64,000 nucleotides of DNA, taken from assembly GCF_014397005.1 (NCBI RefSeq), contig NZ_JACGWS010000009.1:175416-239415 (forward strand). The letters are read 5' to 3'. The notes beneath the pieces were generated by a model. The model ran no database searches. It was not told the origin of the DNA and saw only the letters and a list, made by a program, of their open reading frames with translations. Origin of the DNA: Kordia aestuariivivens (GTDB taxonomy: Bacteria; Bacteroidota; Bacteroidia; Flavobacteriales; Flavobacteriaceae). Position numbers and translations under genes: made by a program. Positions 19,477-27,649 of this stretch are shown one piece after another (positions within the stretch are counted from its first letter, which is position 1; each line of letters starts with the position of its first letter).

Positions 19477-19615
19477 TTATAAAGAGAACATATAATTTGT
19501 TATATTTACCCATTCAGCAACCCAAACAGTAAACGGTTTCCTCGCAGACGTTCTTTCATATAATGATTACTATCCATTTATGGGAAAGCACTCAAGTAGA
19601 AATGATTAAGGTTTA
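19477..19615 (+). pseudogene. Decayed sixth Rhs-core copy without toxin or immunity gene
   Basis: Has the TATAAAGAGAACATATAAT lead and homology to the parental core (CCCAAACAGTAAACGGTTTC, GACGTTCTTTCATATAATGA) up to the codons for NDYYP, then breaks off into unrelated sequence and stops after about ten codons (FMGKHSSRND). The CCCTTGAAGAAA part is altered to CCCATTCAGCAA. It marks the right edge of the array and looks like the scar of a deleted module or the end of the duplicated unit. Confidence 0.75.
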
Positions 19616-19639
19616 ATATTCCAAACCAACATATTGGTA

Positions 19640-19675
19640 AAAAAAGGAAGTATCAAAAAGGTACTCCCTTTTTCT
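19640..19675 (+). terminator. Terminator closing the toxin array
   Basis: AAAAAAGGAAGTA / TACTCCCTTTTT with a nine-base loop and pyrimidine tail. It lies just beyond the remnant module. Confidence 0.65.
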
Positions 19676-19917
19676 TTTATCTTAATTGGTTCGTTTTATA
19701 TACATCTGAAGATGTTAATAGAAAATTTGATTAGTTGATACACTTATCTAAAATATTTAAATAATATTCTAAATTCTGTTTTTTAATATATTTTTTACTT
19801 TTTTCAGCTTCTGATTTTAGATTTCCACAATTTTTAAACATTTTTAAAGTGTTTTTATTTCTGGAGTGTTTAAAACTATGATCTATTTGATTACTATCCA
19901 ACTTACATAAAAAATGG

Positions 19918-20133
19918 GAGTTATCAAGTTATGTAAACAAACAGAAACTACAAAATTTACTATTCCCACACGGAATACAGTACAGCCGTGAAAAAGACAG
20001 TTATCTAAGTTTTGAGGTGAATCCTGTATTGAATTTAATAAGTTTATTATCAATAGTTTTTAATGAAAAGAGCACAAGTCAAAACACAGATAAAATGAAA
20101 AAGTTCGCTTTTGTAAGCCTTGGAGAAATCTAA
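19918..20133 (+). pseudogene. C-terminal fragment of a site-specific recombinase
   Basis: Open frame of about 71 codons without a start: KQKLQNLLFPHGIQYSREKD followed by SYLSFEVNPVLNLISLLS. This resembles the C-terminal tail of the Bacteroidetes recombinase/resolvase family (LFPEGIxYxxxxxxYxTxxVNxVF). The catalytic N-terminal domain is absent and the last residues run into the dispersed repeat that begins near 20115. A short unidentified reverse-strand frame (19731-19913) abuts it. A relic of a mobile element beside the toxin array. Confidence 0.6.
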
Positions 20134-20358
20134 GATTCATGAACTCCTATTTAATGAAATAGAAAACTGTGAACTAAAATTTAGAAAAATTCATGCGGTT
20201 TTAGTTTTTCAATAAAAGAAAAACTAAAAATACTTCTGGAAATGTTTACATTCATGAATACCTTGATTTGAAATATAAATGCTTGAGCTAAAAGTGCATT
20301 TTCTTTTGTTGAAGCCTGTGCTGAACTTGATTCAGTATTCTTTGTGCGAGCAAAGAAA
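20115..20358 (+). repeat. Dispersed ~240-bp repeat, copy A
   Basis: Starts AAGCCTTGGAGAAATC and ends GTGCGAGCAAAG; clear similarity along its length to 37015-37252. It contains two related sub-units (GATTCATGAACTCC and CATTCATGAATACC) and a small hairpin CTGAACTTGATTCAG. It is non-coding in all frames. Confidence 0.8.
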
Positions 20359-20459
20359 ACGAAAATAAAAAACTAATTTTCAGTACTTTAGGCTTTATAT
20401 GGTAAATGTTTCTTGATTTTATTTGAATGGAACTTACGTCGAACTCACGTTAAGTAAGT

Positions 20460-21401
20460 CTAAAAAGAAGTTACCCTAACATTCCGTTTCAACAAAAAAC
20501 CTTTTATTTTTTTTAATAGTAATAACACAAATCGTGGACTTTTAAGCAACAAGCGCTGTTTAAAAGTTAAATTTGCATAATCTATGTGTTGAAGCATGGC
20601 GTTTCGTTGCGGAATTGCATTTTCTAAAAGATATAGAGACGCAAAAATATAGCGATACAAATCCAGGTATTTTTTTAATGAAATATTATCTTTTGCGATA
20701 CTTTCATAGCGATCCAAATCGGGAAGTGTTTTAGAAGCAATAGAATGTTTACTCATTTGGTTGGGTACATCAAAGCGAACTTCGGCAAGTGCTTCATAAT
20801 GATAGGCAACTTTATATTTTGAGCCGTATTTTATATAAAAGTCAATGTCTTCAGCAAACGTAATCTGAGGATTGAAAATAACACTTTCTACACAAATTTC
20901 TTTCTTAAAAGCCAAATTGCTTTGCGAAAATATAGGTTGAAACATATTTGCATCAAAAAAATCGGATACGACAAATGAAGTTCCTTTCAGCGCTATTGAA
21001 ATGTTCTTTTTGGGTTCTAATATTTCTTGTTCTGTGTATTTTTCAATATAATCTGTTCCATACAAGGAAGCTTCTGGAAAAGTTTCATACAAATTTTTAA
21101 TGGTTTCCAAAAAAGTAGGTAGCCACAAATCGTCAGCATCTAATAGCGTAATAATTTTGCCTGAAGCTTTTGAAATCCCATGATTTCTGGTCGTGGATAG
21201 TCCTGCGTTATTTGGATTTTGTATGATTTGAATTCGCGGATCTGAAATTTTAGAAACAATGTCCACACTTTTATCCGTACTCGAATCATTTACAACGATC
21301 AATTCGAAGTCAGCAAAGGTTTGTTGCAACACACTTTCAATGGTTTGTTGCACATAATTCTCTTTGTTATAAAGCGGAATGATTACGGAAAATAGTGGCA
21401 T
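20460..21401 (-). CDS. Family 2 glycosyltransferase
   Basis: 313 residues. The N-terminal GT-A domain has PLFSVIIPLYNKENYVQQTI, the nucleotide-binding VVNDSSTD, and the metal-binding DxD in TLLDADDLWLP. GT2 enzymes transfer a sugar from a nucleotide donor, usually for cell-surface polysaccharide, lipopolysaccharide or protein glycans; the acceptor cannot be told. The C-terminal third has no strong membrane helix, so it probably acts at the inner face of the inner membrane. Its start overlaps the stop of the upstream glycosyltransferase by one base, so the two form one transcript. No sugar-nucleotide or flippase genes adjoin. Confidence 0.87.
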   Translation of the reverse strand: MPLFSVIIPLYNKENYVQQTIESVLQQTFADFELIVVNDSSTDKSVDIVSKISDPRIQIIQNPNNAGLSTTRNHGISKASGKIITLLDADDLWLPTFLETIKNLYETFPEASLYGTDYIEKYTEQEILEPKKNISIALKGTSFVVSDFFDANMFQPIFSQSNLAFKKEICVESVIFNPQITFAEDIDFYIKYGSKYKVAYHYEALAEVRFDVPNQMSKHSIASKTLPDLDRYESIAKDNISLKKYLDLYRYIFASLYLLENAIPQRNAMLQHIDYANLTFKQRLLLKSPRFVLLLLKKIKGFLLKRNVRVTSF

Positions 21402-22297
21402 TATTGGCGCTTATCTAAGTAGCAAAGATACGTTAATCTGTATAAGTCAAAAATAAACATGGAAGGATTGTTTGAAAGCAAGTTTTTCTCAAATCGTTTT
21501 CCAAACCATTTGTACATGACGGATAAAATAGGATGCAAACCAAACTTTTTTACACGGGAAAATACTTTGGTGATCAAAATATCATTGTGCTCAATCAGGT
21601 TGTTTTTTAAAAATAAAATTAAGACTTCTACAGATTCCATGGACTTGCGAATAAACGCAGCACTTGTATCCAAACCTAAGTGATATACTGGATTGTGAAT
21701 ATGTGTTAAATGTACTTTGGCATGTTTCAAATCGTTTGCAAACAAAGTGTCTTCATGACGTGCATTTGGAATGTCTTCGTTGAATTTAACTTTGTGAAAA
21801 ACATCTTTTTTAATCAAAAAACTTAAAGTTAGAAAGCGCAAATATGAAGCTTCATTACGTTGTTTTACACTTAATGCTTCACGTTCTTTTCCATACACCC
21901 AGCGCAATACATTTTCTTGTTTTGGCTTTTTTTCTTGATATAAAATGCCACCATAAATTACTTCTTTCTCGTCTGAAATGGTTTCTACATATTTTGTAAT
22001 GAAATCTTTTCCAGCAGGAATTACATCTGCATCTAAAAATAACAACCAGTCGTAGGTTGCTTTTTGCGCTAATAAATTTCTGATTCGGCTGCGACCGATA
22101 TTTTCAGGCAATACCGTATACGAAGCATTTGAGAAGGAATTGATACGCTGATTTTGCTTGATCGTTTCTAAATTGGTAGAATGATCATCAAAGCACAAAA
22201 TCTCAAAAATTGAATCCGTTAGTATCAATTGTGAATGTATTTCTTCCACTAAAGTAGAAATATCATAATTATACGTTGGTATAAGGACTGACAGCAT
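21401..22297 (-). CDS. Family 2 glycosyltransferase
   Basis: 298 residues. GT-A features: MLSVLIPTYNYDISTLVEEI, CFDDHST, the donor-binding NIGRSRIRN, and DxD in WLLFLDADVIPAG. No transmembrane helices. Together with the downstream GT2 enzyme it forms a two-gene unit that probably adds successive sugars to the same glycan. Substrate unknown. The start is the first ATG, directly at the conserved first beta strand. Confidence 0.86.
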   Translation of the reverse strand: MLSVLIPTYNYDISTLVEEIHSQLILTDSIFEILCFDDHSTNLETIKQNQRINSFSNASYTVLPENIGRSRIRNLLAQKATYDWLLFLDADVIPAGKDFITKYVETISDEKEVIYGGILYQEKKPKQENVLRWVYGKEREALSVKQRNEASYLRFLTLSFLIKKDVFHKVKFNEDIPNARHEDTLFANDLKHAKVHLTHIHNPVYHLGLDTSAAFIRKSMESVEVLILFLKNNLIEHNDILITKVFSRVKKFGLHPILSVMYKWFGKRFEKNLLSNNPSMFIFDLYRLTYLCYLDKRQ

Positions 22298-22388
22298 TGG
22301 TTGGTAGCAATTAAAATAGTTTTAGGAGATGAAAATCCAAAACAAGTGTCTTTTCATCGGGCTTGTAATGTACTGTTTTTACTTGAAA

Positions 22389-22414
22389 TTAAACGATTTT
22401 TAATCGTTTTTTTA
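22389..22414 (-). terminator. Terminator between ftsE-like gene and glycosyltransferases
   Basis: AAACGATT / AATCGTTT with a short loop and a T-run on the plus strand and an A/T flank on the other; it may act in both directions. It lies 6 bases past the ftsE-like stop. Confidence 0.6.
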
Positions 22415-22420
22415 AGTATA

Positions 22421-23101
22421 CTACGAGCTTTTCTGAACCACTTCAAAGACTTTGCCCTCGTCGCATTTTAAAGTTTTTGAAGGATATTTTAGAATTAATG
22501 CATAATCATGTGTCGCCATTAAAATGGTACGTCCACTTTTATTGATTTCTTGTAATACTTGCATGACTTCAATACTAGTTTGAGGATCTAAATTTCCAGT
22601 GGGTTCGTCGGCAAGAATCAGTTCAGGATCATTCAAAAGTGCGCGTGCAATGGCAATACGTTGTTGTTCTCCACCAGAAAGTTGGTGCGGAAACTTGAAG
22701 TTTTTGGTTTTCATTCCAACTTTACCCAAAACCTCATCAATCTTTGCCTGCATTTTCTCTTTGTCTTTCCAGCCAGTAGCTTTTAGGACAAACAGTAAAT
22801 TATCGGCAATGGTACGATCTTGTAATAATTGAAAATCTTGAAAAACAATCCCCAATTTTCTACGTAAAAAAGGAATGTCTTTTTCTTTTAGGGTTTTCAG
22901 GTTAAAATCAACAATAGTTCCTTCGCCGTCTGTCAATGGCAAATCGCCATACAACGTTTTCATTAAACTACTCTTTCCCGAACCTGTTTTTCCAATCAGG
23001 TATACAAAATCACCTTTATGAATCGTAAGATTGAGTTCTGAAAGGATCAAGTTTTCGCGTTGAAAAATAGAAACGTTTCTGAGGTTGAGAATTTGCTCCA
23101 T
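22421..23101 (-). CDS. ftsE: FtsE-like ABC transporter ATP-binding protein
   Basis: 226 residues, the usual FtsE length. Walker [10 protein letters not shown] (about residue 37), Q-loop VFQDFQLL, signature [14 protein letters not shown], Walker [10 protein letters not shown]-loop ATHDY. The sequence [16 protein letters not shown] is typical of FtsE rather than LolD. FtsE with FtsX couples ATP hydrolysis to activation of peptidoglycan hydrolases at the division septum. No ftsX is adjacent; in Bacteroidetes ftsX is often elsewhere. It could instead serve another MacB/LolD-type permease. Single-gene unit with its own terminator. Confidence 0.8.
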   Translation of the reverse strand: MEQILNLRNVSIFQRENLILSELNLTIHKGDFVYLIGKTGSGKSSLMKTLYGDLPLTDGEGTIVDFNLKTLKEKDIPFLRRKLGIVFQDFQLLQDRTIADNLLFVLKATGWKDKEKMQAKIDEVLGKVGMKTKNFKFPHQLSGGEQQRIAIARALLNDPELILADEPTGNLDPQTSIEVMQVLQEINKSGRTILMATHDYALILKYPSKTLKCDEGKVFEVVQKSS

Positions 23102-23267
23102 GAATTGTGTGTGATTTTAAATCGAATACACAAAGTAAACAATTAAACCGCAATACGAAAAACTAAAGTGAAGAAATAGTTGTGTAATGTGAATTTGACA
23201 CGATTAAGCTTAGTGTGATTTATTTGGAGAACGTCAGATTGAATTCACATTAATTTAGAAAGCATAA

Positions 23268-23297
23268 AAAAAGCGAACCTTTTAAAGTTCGCTTTTA
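23268..23297 (-). terminator. Terminator of the first RiPP precursor
   Basis: AAAAGCGAAC / GTTCGCTTTT, U-tract on the minus strand (A-run at 23265-23270 on plus), 5 bases past the precursor stop. Confidence 0.75.
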
Positions 23298-23301
23298 TGT
23301 T

Positions 23302-23469
23302 TTAATTCACAGGATTATTGTCTACAGGACTGTCTTTTGTAGGACAATGTCCGTAAGAAGGACAGTGACAAATAGATACTGGTTTTGAATCTGTTCCACC
23401 TTTTAATTTGTGAATTGTTGAAATAGTTTCTTTGCTTAAGTCAAGTGACTTGATTACTTTCTTTTTCAT
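23302..23469 (-). CDS. RiPP precursor peptide with GG leader
   Basis: 55 residues. The leader MKKKVIKSLDLSKETISTIH then KLKGG matches the Bacteroidetes precursor pattern MKKKxLKxLxLxKxxIxxL...GG, whose leaders are cut after the GG by a C39-type peptidase transporter. The core has four Cys-free stretches around three cysteines (SICHCPSYGHCPTKD) plus Ser and Thr that could be dehydrated or cyclised. Members with such leaders have been annotated as class I lanthipeptide-type precursors. No LanB, LanC or peptidase-transporter gene lies within the window, so processing must happen in trans if at all. Confidence 0.72.
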   Translation of the reverse strand: MKKKVIKSLDLSKETISTIHKLKGGTDSKPVSICHCPSYGHCPTKDSPVDNNPVN

Positions 23470-23663
23470 AAGAATTAAAGTTTTTGGTTAAAAATATACA
23501 TCAATATACAAAATGGATTACTGAATACAAGTACGGGAAAACAGAATTAACATCAAATTATGAATTTGATAAAAATGATAATTTTCAAACTGCATTCCTT
23601 GTTGAAAAAAGCACTAGTTGTCTCGCCACATACGAGTTGTAAAGTGGTTTTTTGATCTGCTAA

Positions 23664-24191
23664 TTAACAATTAAGGTTTCCAACTAAATAGGCGAGAAGA
23701 CAATCGATGTCTTCTTGACAAAGCTCCTCGTCACCAGAAATTGCTCCAAATTGAGGCACAATAGCCAAAAATGCATAAGCTACATCATTACTATTAGTAA
23801 CTCCGTCATCATTATAATCGCGGAAATTATACGGAACATGTACTCCTCCGTTACCTATCCACAGACTAAAATCACCAGTGTTTGAAGTTCTGCTTGGACC
23901 ATCTATGCATCCGTCGTAGTCAAAATCAAGATAATTTAAAATGACTTGTAAATGCAATAAATCATCGGCTGTAAAATTTCCATCATTATTTAGATCTAAA
24001 TCAAGTGCTAGAATTGTATCACAGTCACAGGTCATTTTACTCGTAAAGTTATTTGTAGTGCTGTCCTCTATATTTTGATCTGTGGTATCAAAATTCATAT
24101 CTTCTGTTTCACAACTGCTAAACAGTATCGTAGCAAAAACAATTCCTACTGCAATTAAAGATTTACTTAATTTTTTCAATTTTTTTTTCAT
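23664..24191 (-). CDS. Lipoprotein with dockerin-like calcium loops
   Basis: 175 residues. Signal with lipobox (IVFATILFSSCETED; Cys at about 27), so envelope-anchored. The mature part has two EF-hand-like loops of the dockerin type: DLNNDGNFTADDLLHLQVIL and DYNDDGVTNSNDVAYAFLAI, and six cysteines including CDCD and the C-terminal NC. Dockerins bind cohesins in cellulosomes, but in Bacteroidetes isolated dockerin-like lipoproteins are common and their partners are unknown; calcium binding is the only safe inference. Monocistronic; 371 bases of non-coding sequence separate it from the divergent TPR gene. Confidence 0.7.
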   Translation of the reverse strand: MKKKLKKLSKSLIAVGIVFATILFSSCETEDMNFDTTDQNIEDSTTNNFTSKMTCDCDTILALDLDLNNDGNFTADDLLHLQVILNYLDFDYDGCIDGPSRTSNTGDFSLWIGNGGVHVPYNFRDYNDDGVTNSNDVAYAFLAIVPQFGAISGDEELCQEDIDCLLAYLVGNLNC

Positions 24192-24562
24192 GATAAAATG
24201 ATTTAAAAGTTTATATACAACAAAGCTACTGATTCAAATTGCGCAAGTAAAATAGTACATACGCTGATTCCGTGAATTGTCGTAAACTTTAAAGGAAATG
24301 TAGTTTGTATTTTAACTCGAAAAAAGAGTTAAATTCTAAAAATGAAATTGTTAAGAAAATACTAAATAAACTGTTCAAGTTCTTTTTTAATGCACGATGA
24401 TATAATTATACTAAAAAAGACGCGTTATCTCTACATGTAAATGTATTTCTAAAGACAAAAGCTACTCGTGAAAGTTAGCGAAACACATATATTTGCGTTA
24501 AGTTTGTAGTACCTGGAAATACAAAAGCAATTCATTGCAAAACTCATCAAACAACAAGATTC
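24192..24562. other. Divergent intergenic region
   Basis: Non-coding, strongly AT-rich. It should hold the promoters for the calcium-loop lipoprotein (left) and the TPR gene (right). The only motif I can point to is the TATATTTG box at 24488-24495. Confidence 0.5.
24488..24495 (+). promoter_or_regulatory. Candidate -7 box for the TPR gene
   Basis: TATATTTG fits the Bacteroidetes -7 consensus TAnnTTTG and lies 68 bases before the ATG. No convincing TTTG -33 box is seen at the right spacing, so the call is tentative. Confidence 0.35.
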
Positions 24563-27500
24563 ATGAGCAAAAAAAATCTTCAACTTATTCTATGCTTTGT
24601 GCTACTATGTTTTACTCTTTCGCATGCGCAAAAAACCAAAGTGTATACGCATGATTTAAAAGATTACAACGAAGCGTTGCACTTATATAATAGCAAACAA
24701 TACCAAGCGTCACAAGCACTTTTTGATCGCGTAAAAGGCGGAACTTCTGATTATGAAACCGAAGCAAATTGTGCCTACTATATTGCCAATTGTGCAGTAC
24801 GACTAAATCAGTTAGGAGCTGATACTATGATGGAAGATTTTGTCACAAGATATCCAACAAGTACCAAGCGAAACTCAGCCTATATTGATGTTGCTGATTA
24901 CTATTTTGAAAACGGAAAATATTCTCGTGCTTTAAAGTGGTATAATAAATCGGGTGAAAACAATTTGACCAATAGTCAACGGGAAGAATACAATTTCAAA
25001 AAAGGATATGTGTATTTTGTGTCTAAAAAATACGATCAAGCAAAAACATATTTTAAAAAATTATTGGATTCGCCAAAATACGGTTCGCAAGCAAAATATT
25101 ACACAGGTTATATGGCGTACCAAGAAGATGATTACAAACAAGCCAACGAATATTTTGAAGGTGTTTCTGAAGAAGATGAATACAATGAAAAGTTATCATA
25201 CTTCAAAGCAGATATGAATTTCAAGCTTGGAAACTTTCAAAAAGCGATTGATTTATCAGAAAAAGAATTGCCAAATGCAGATCGAAAAGAAATTTCAGAA
25301 CTCAATAAAATCATTGGAGAAAGCTATTTCAATTTAAAAAAATATGCAGAAGCAATTCCATACTTAAAAGCCTACAAAGGAAAAAAAGGAAGATGGAACA
25401 ACACCGATTTCTATCAATTAGGGTATGCGTATTACAAGCAACAAGAGTATGAAAACGCCATAAAACAGTTCAATAAAATTGTGAGTGGAAGCAACTTTGT
25501 AGCGCAAAATGCTTATTACCACTTAGGTGAATGTTACTTAAATACAGACAAAAAGCAAGAAGCGTTGAATGCTTTTAGAAACGCTTCACAAATGGATTTT
25601 GATCTAAAAATTCAAGAAGATGCTGGTTTAAACTATGCACGATTGAGTTATGAAATCGGGAATCCTTATGAAAGTGTGCCATCTGTATTAACTTCGTACT
25701 TAAAGAAATATCCGGAAACGGAACACCAAGAAGAATTAGAAGAACTATTAGTAAGTTCATACATTACGTCGAAAGATTATGAAGCGGCGTTAAACTTATT
25801 AGAAGCAAGTAAAAAATACAGCAACAAAGCCACCTATCAAAAAGTAGCCTTTTACAGAGCCATTGAATTGTTCAACGATAGTAAATATCAAGATGCATTG
25901 GCATATTTTGAAAAATCGTTAAAAGAAAACGAATCTCCAGAATATACAGCAAGAGCAACTTTTTGGAATGCAGAAACAAACTATTTATTAGACAACTATG
26001 ATGTGGCGTTGGAAGGCTTCAAGTCATTTGCCAATGCAAATATCACAGATACAGAAGAAGCGAAAACCATTAATTACAACTTAGCATATACGTATTTCAA
26101 ACAAAAAGAATACGCAAGTGCAATTTCGAATTTCGAGAAATTTATTACCAATAATGCGGACGATAAAGCCCGTGTAAATGACAGTTATTTACGTTTAGGA
26201 GACAGTCATTTTGTAACGAGTAAATATGCAGACGCCATCAAAGCGTATGACAAAGCTATTGCAATGAAAGGTGTGGATGAAGATTATGCATCCTTCCAAA
26301 AAGCAATCAGTTACGGATTTACTGGGAAAAAAAATACAAAAATTAGCGAACTCGATGCATTCACTAAAAAATATAGAAAATCATCGTTACGTGATGATGC
26401 ATTATACGAATTAGGAAATACATACATCAGTCAAGAAAATACACAAGAAGGATTGAACGCATACGCGAAAATGATTGAAGATTACCCAAAAAGTTCGTAT
26501 GTGTCAAAAACAATCTTAAAACAAGGATTGATCAATTACAACGATGGAAAAAAACAAGTGGCACTCACAAAATTCCGATCGGTCGTAGCGAAGTTTCCAA
26601 ACACGGAAGAAGCAATTCAGGCAGTTGCCACCGCAAAATTAATCTACATTGACTTAGGACAAGTGGAAGTCTATGCAAATTGGGTGAAAAATCTTGACTT
26701 TGTAGAAGTAAGTGACGCCGAATTGGACAAAGCAACATACGAATCTGCGGAGAAACAATTCATTCAAAACAACACAGAAAAAGCCATTGATGGTTTTGAA
26801 AAATACATTCAGCAATTTCCAAATGGATTAAATGCAGTCAAAGCAAATTTCTACTTGGCACAATCATACTTTAGCAAAGGAGAAACACAAAAAACCATTC
26901 CGTATTACGAATACGTTTTACAAAATGAACGCAACGAATATACAGAACAAGCCTTAGCACGATTGGCGCAAGTATTGTTAGAAACGGACAATTATACCAA
27001 AGCAATTCCGGTGTTAAAGCGTTTGGAAGAAAGTGCTGATTTTCCACAAAATATCATGTTTGCACAATCTAACCTAATGAAAGCAAACTACGAACTCAGC
27101 AACTATGAAGCTGCGGTGAGTTATGCTGAAAAAGTATTGGCAAATGACAAAGTAGACAATCGAATCAAAAGTGATGCACATGTAATCATTGCGCGTTCGG
27201 CAATTGCCACAAACAATGAAGACAAAGCAAAAGAAGCATACGCTGAAGTACAAAAAATTGCTACAGGAAAACTAGCGGCAGAAGCGTTATACTACGATGC
27301 GTATTTCAAAAATAAAGAAAACGATTATGAAGGTTCAAACAAAGTGGTGCAGACTCTCGTAAAAAACTATTCTAGTTACAAACAATTTGGCGCCAAAGGA
27401 TTAATAGTAATGGCTAAAAATTTCTACGCTTTAGAAGATTCGTTTCAAGCAACCTATATTTTGGAAAGTGTGATTAAAAACTTCACAAAATATCCAGAAG

Positions 27501-27598
27501 AAGTTGCAAAAGCAGAAGCGGAATTGGCAAAAATAAAAACTGCTGAAGCTAAACGTAATTCATCGGTAACACCCACCGAAAAAGAAGACGGCAACTAA
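24563..27598 (+). CDS. Large periplasmic tetratricopeptide repeat protein
   Basis: 1,011 residues. Signal peptide MSKKNLQLILCFVLLCFTLS ending HAQ. Almost the whole mature protein is TPR helices, for example AYYKQQEYENAIKQFNKIV, AIKAYDKAIAM, ELGNTYISQEN and KAIPVLKRLEES, so it is a long solenoid scaffold. Fifteen bases separate its stop from the next possible start; the downstream gene encodes an outer-membrane barrel protein, and this order is familiar from flavobacteria. The pair probably works together at the outer membrane, with the TPR protein as a periplasmic or surface adaptor. Specific role unknown. Confidence 0.85.
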   Translation: MSKKNLQLILCFVLLCFTLSHAQKTKVYTHDLKDYNEALHLYNSKQYQASQALFDRVKGGTSDYETEANCAYYIANCAVRLNQLGADTMMEDFVTRYPTSTKRNSAYIDVADYYFENGKYSRALKWYNKSGENNLTNSQREEYNFKKGYVYFVSKKYDQAKTYFKKLLDSPKYGSQAKYYTGYMAYQEDDYKQANEYFEGVSEEDEYNEKLSYFKADMNFKLGNFQKAIDLSEKELPNADRKEISELNKIIGESYFNLKKYAEAIPYLKAYKGKKGRWNNTDFYQLGYAYYKQQEYENAIKQFNKIVSGSNFVAQNAYYHLGECYLNTDKKQEALNAFRNASQMDFDLKIQEDAGLNYARLSYEIGNPYESVPSVLTSYLKKYPETEHQEELEELLVSSYITSKDYEAALNLLEASKKYSNKATYQKVAFYRAIELFNDSKYQDALAYFEKSLKENESPEYTARATFWNAETNYLLDNYDVALEGFKSFANANITDTEEAKTINYNLAYTYFKQKEYASAISNFEKFITNNADDKARVNDSYLRLGDSHFVTSKYADAIKAYDKAIAMKGVDEDYASFQKAISYGFTGKKNTKISELDAFTKKYRKSSLRDDALYELGNTYISQENTQEGLNAYAKMIEDYPKSSYVSKTILKQGLINYNDGKKQVALTKFRSVVAKFPNTEEAIQAVATAKLIYIDLGQVEVYANWVKNLDFVEVSDAELDKATYESAEKQFIQNNTEKAIDGFEKYIQQFPNGLNAVKANFYLAQSYFSKGETQKTIPYYEYVLQNERNEYTEQALARLAQVLLETDNYTKAIPVLKRLEESADFPQNIMFAQSNLMKANYELSNYEAAVSYAEKVLANDKVDNRIKSDAHVIIARSAIATNNEDKAKEAYAEVQKIATGKLAAEALYYDAYFKNKENDYEGSNKVVQTLVKNYSSYKQFGAKGLIVMAKNFYALEDSFQATYILESVIKNFTKYPEEVAKAEAELAKIKTAEAKRNSSVTPTEKEDGN

Positions 27599-27649
27599 TA
27601 ACAAAGCGACATTTTGAAATCAAACACAAACATACAAAGCAAGCAACAC

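Noticed and set aside
9383..19615. CRISPR-like array suggested by regularly recurring repeats
   Set aside because: The repeats are hundreds of bases long, in frame with Rhs coding sequence, and separated by genes rather than short spacers.
19731..19913. Short reverse-strand gene of about 60 codons
   Set aside because: No start in a good context, no recognisable family, and it abuts a pseudogene; kept only as possible debris.
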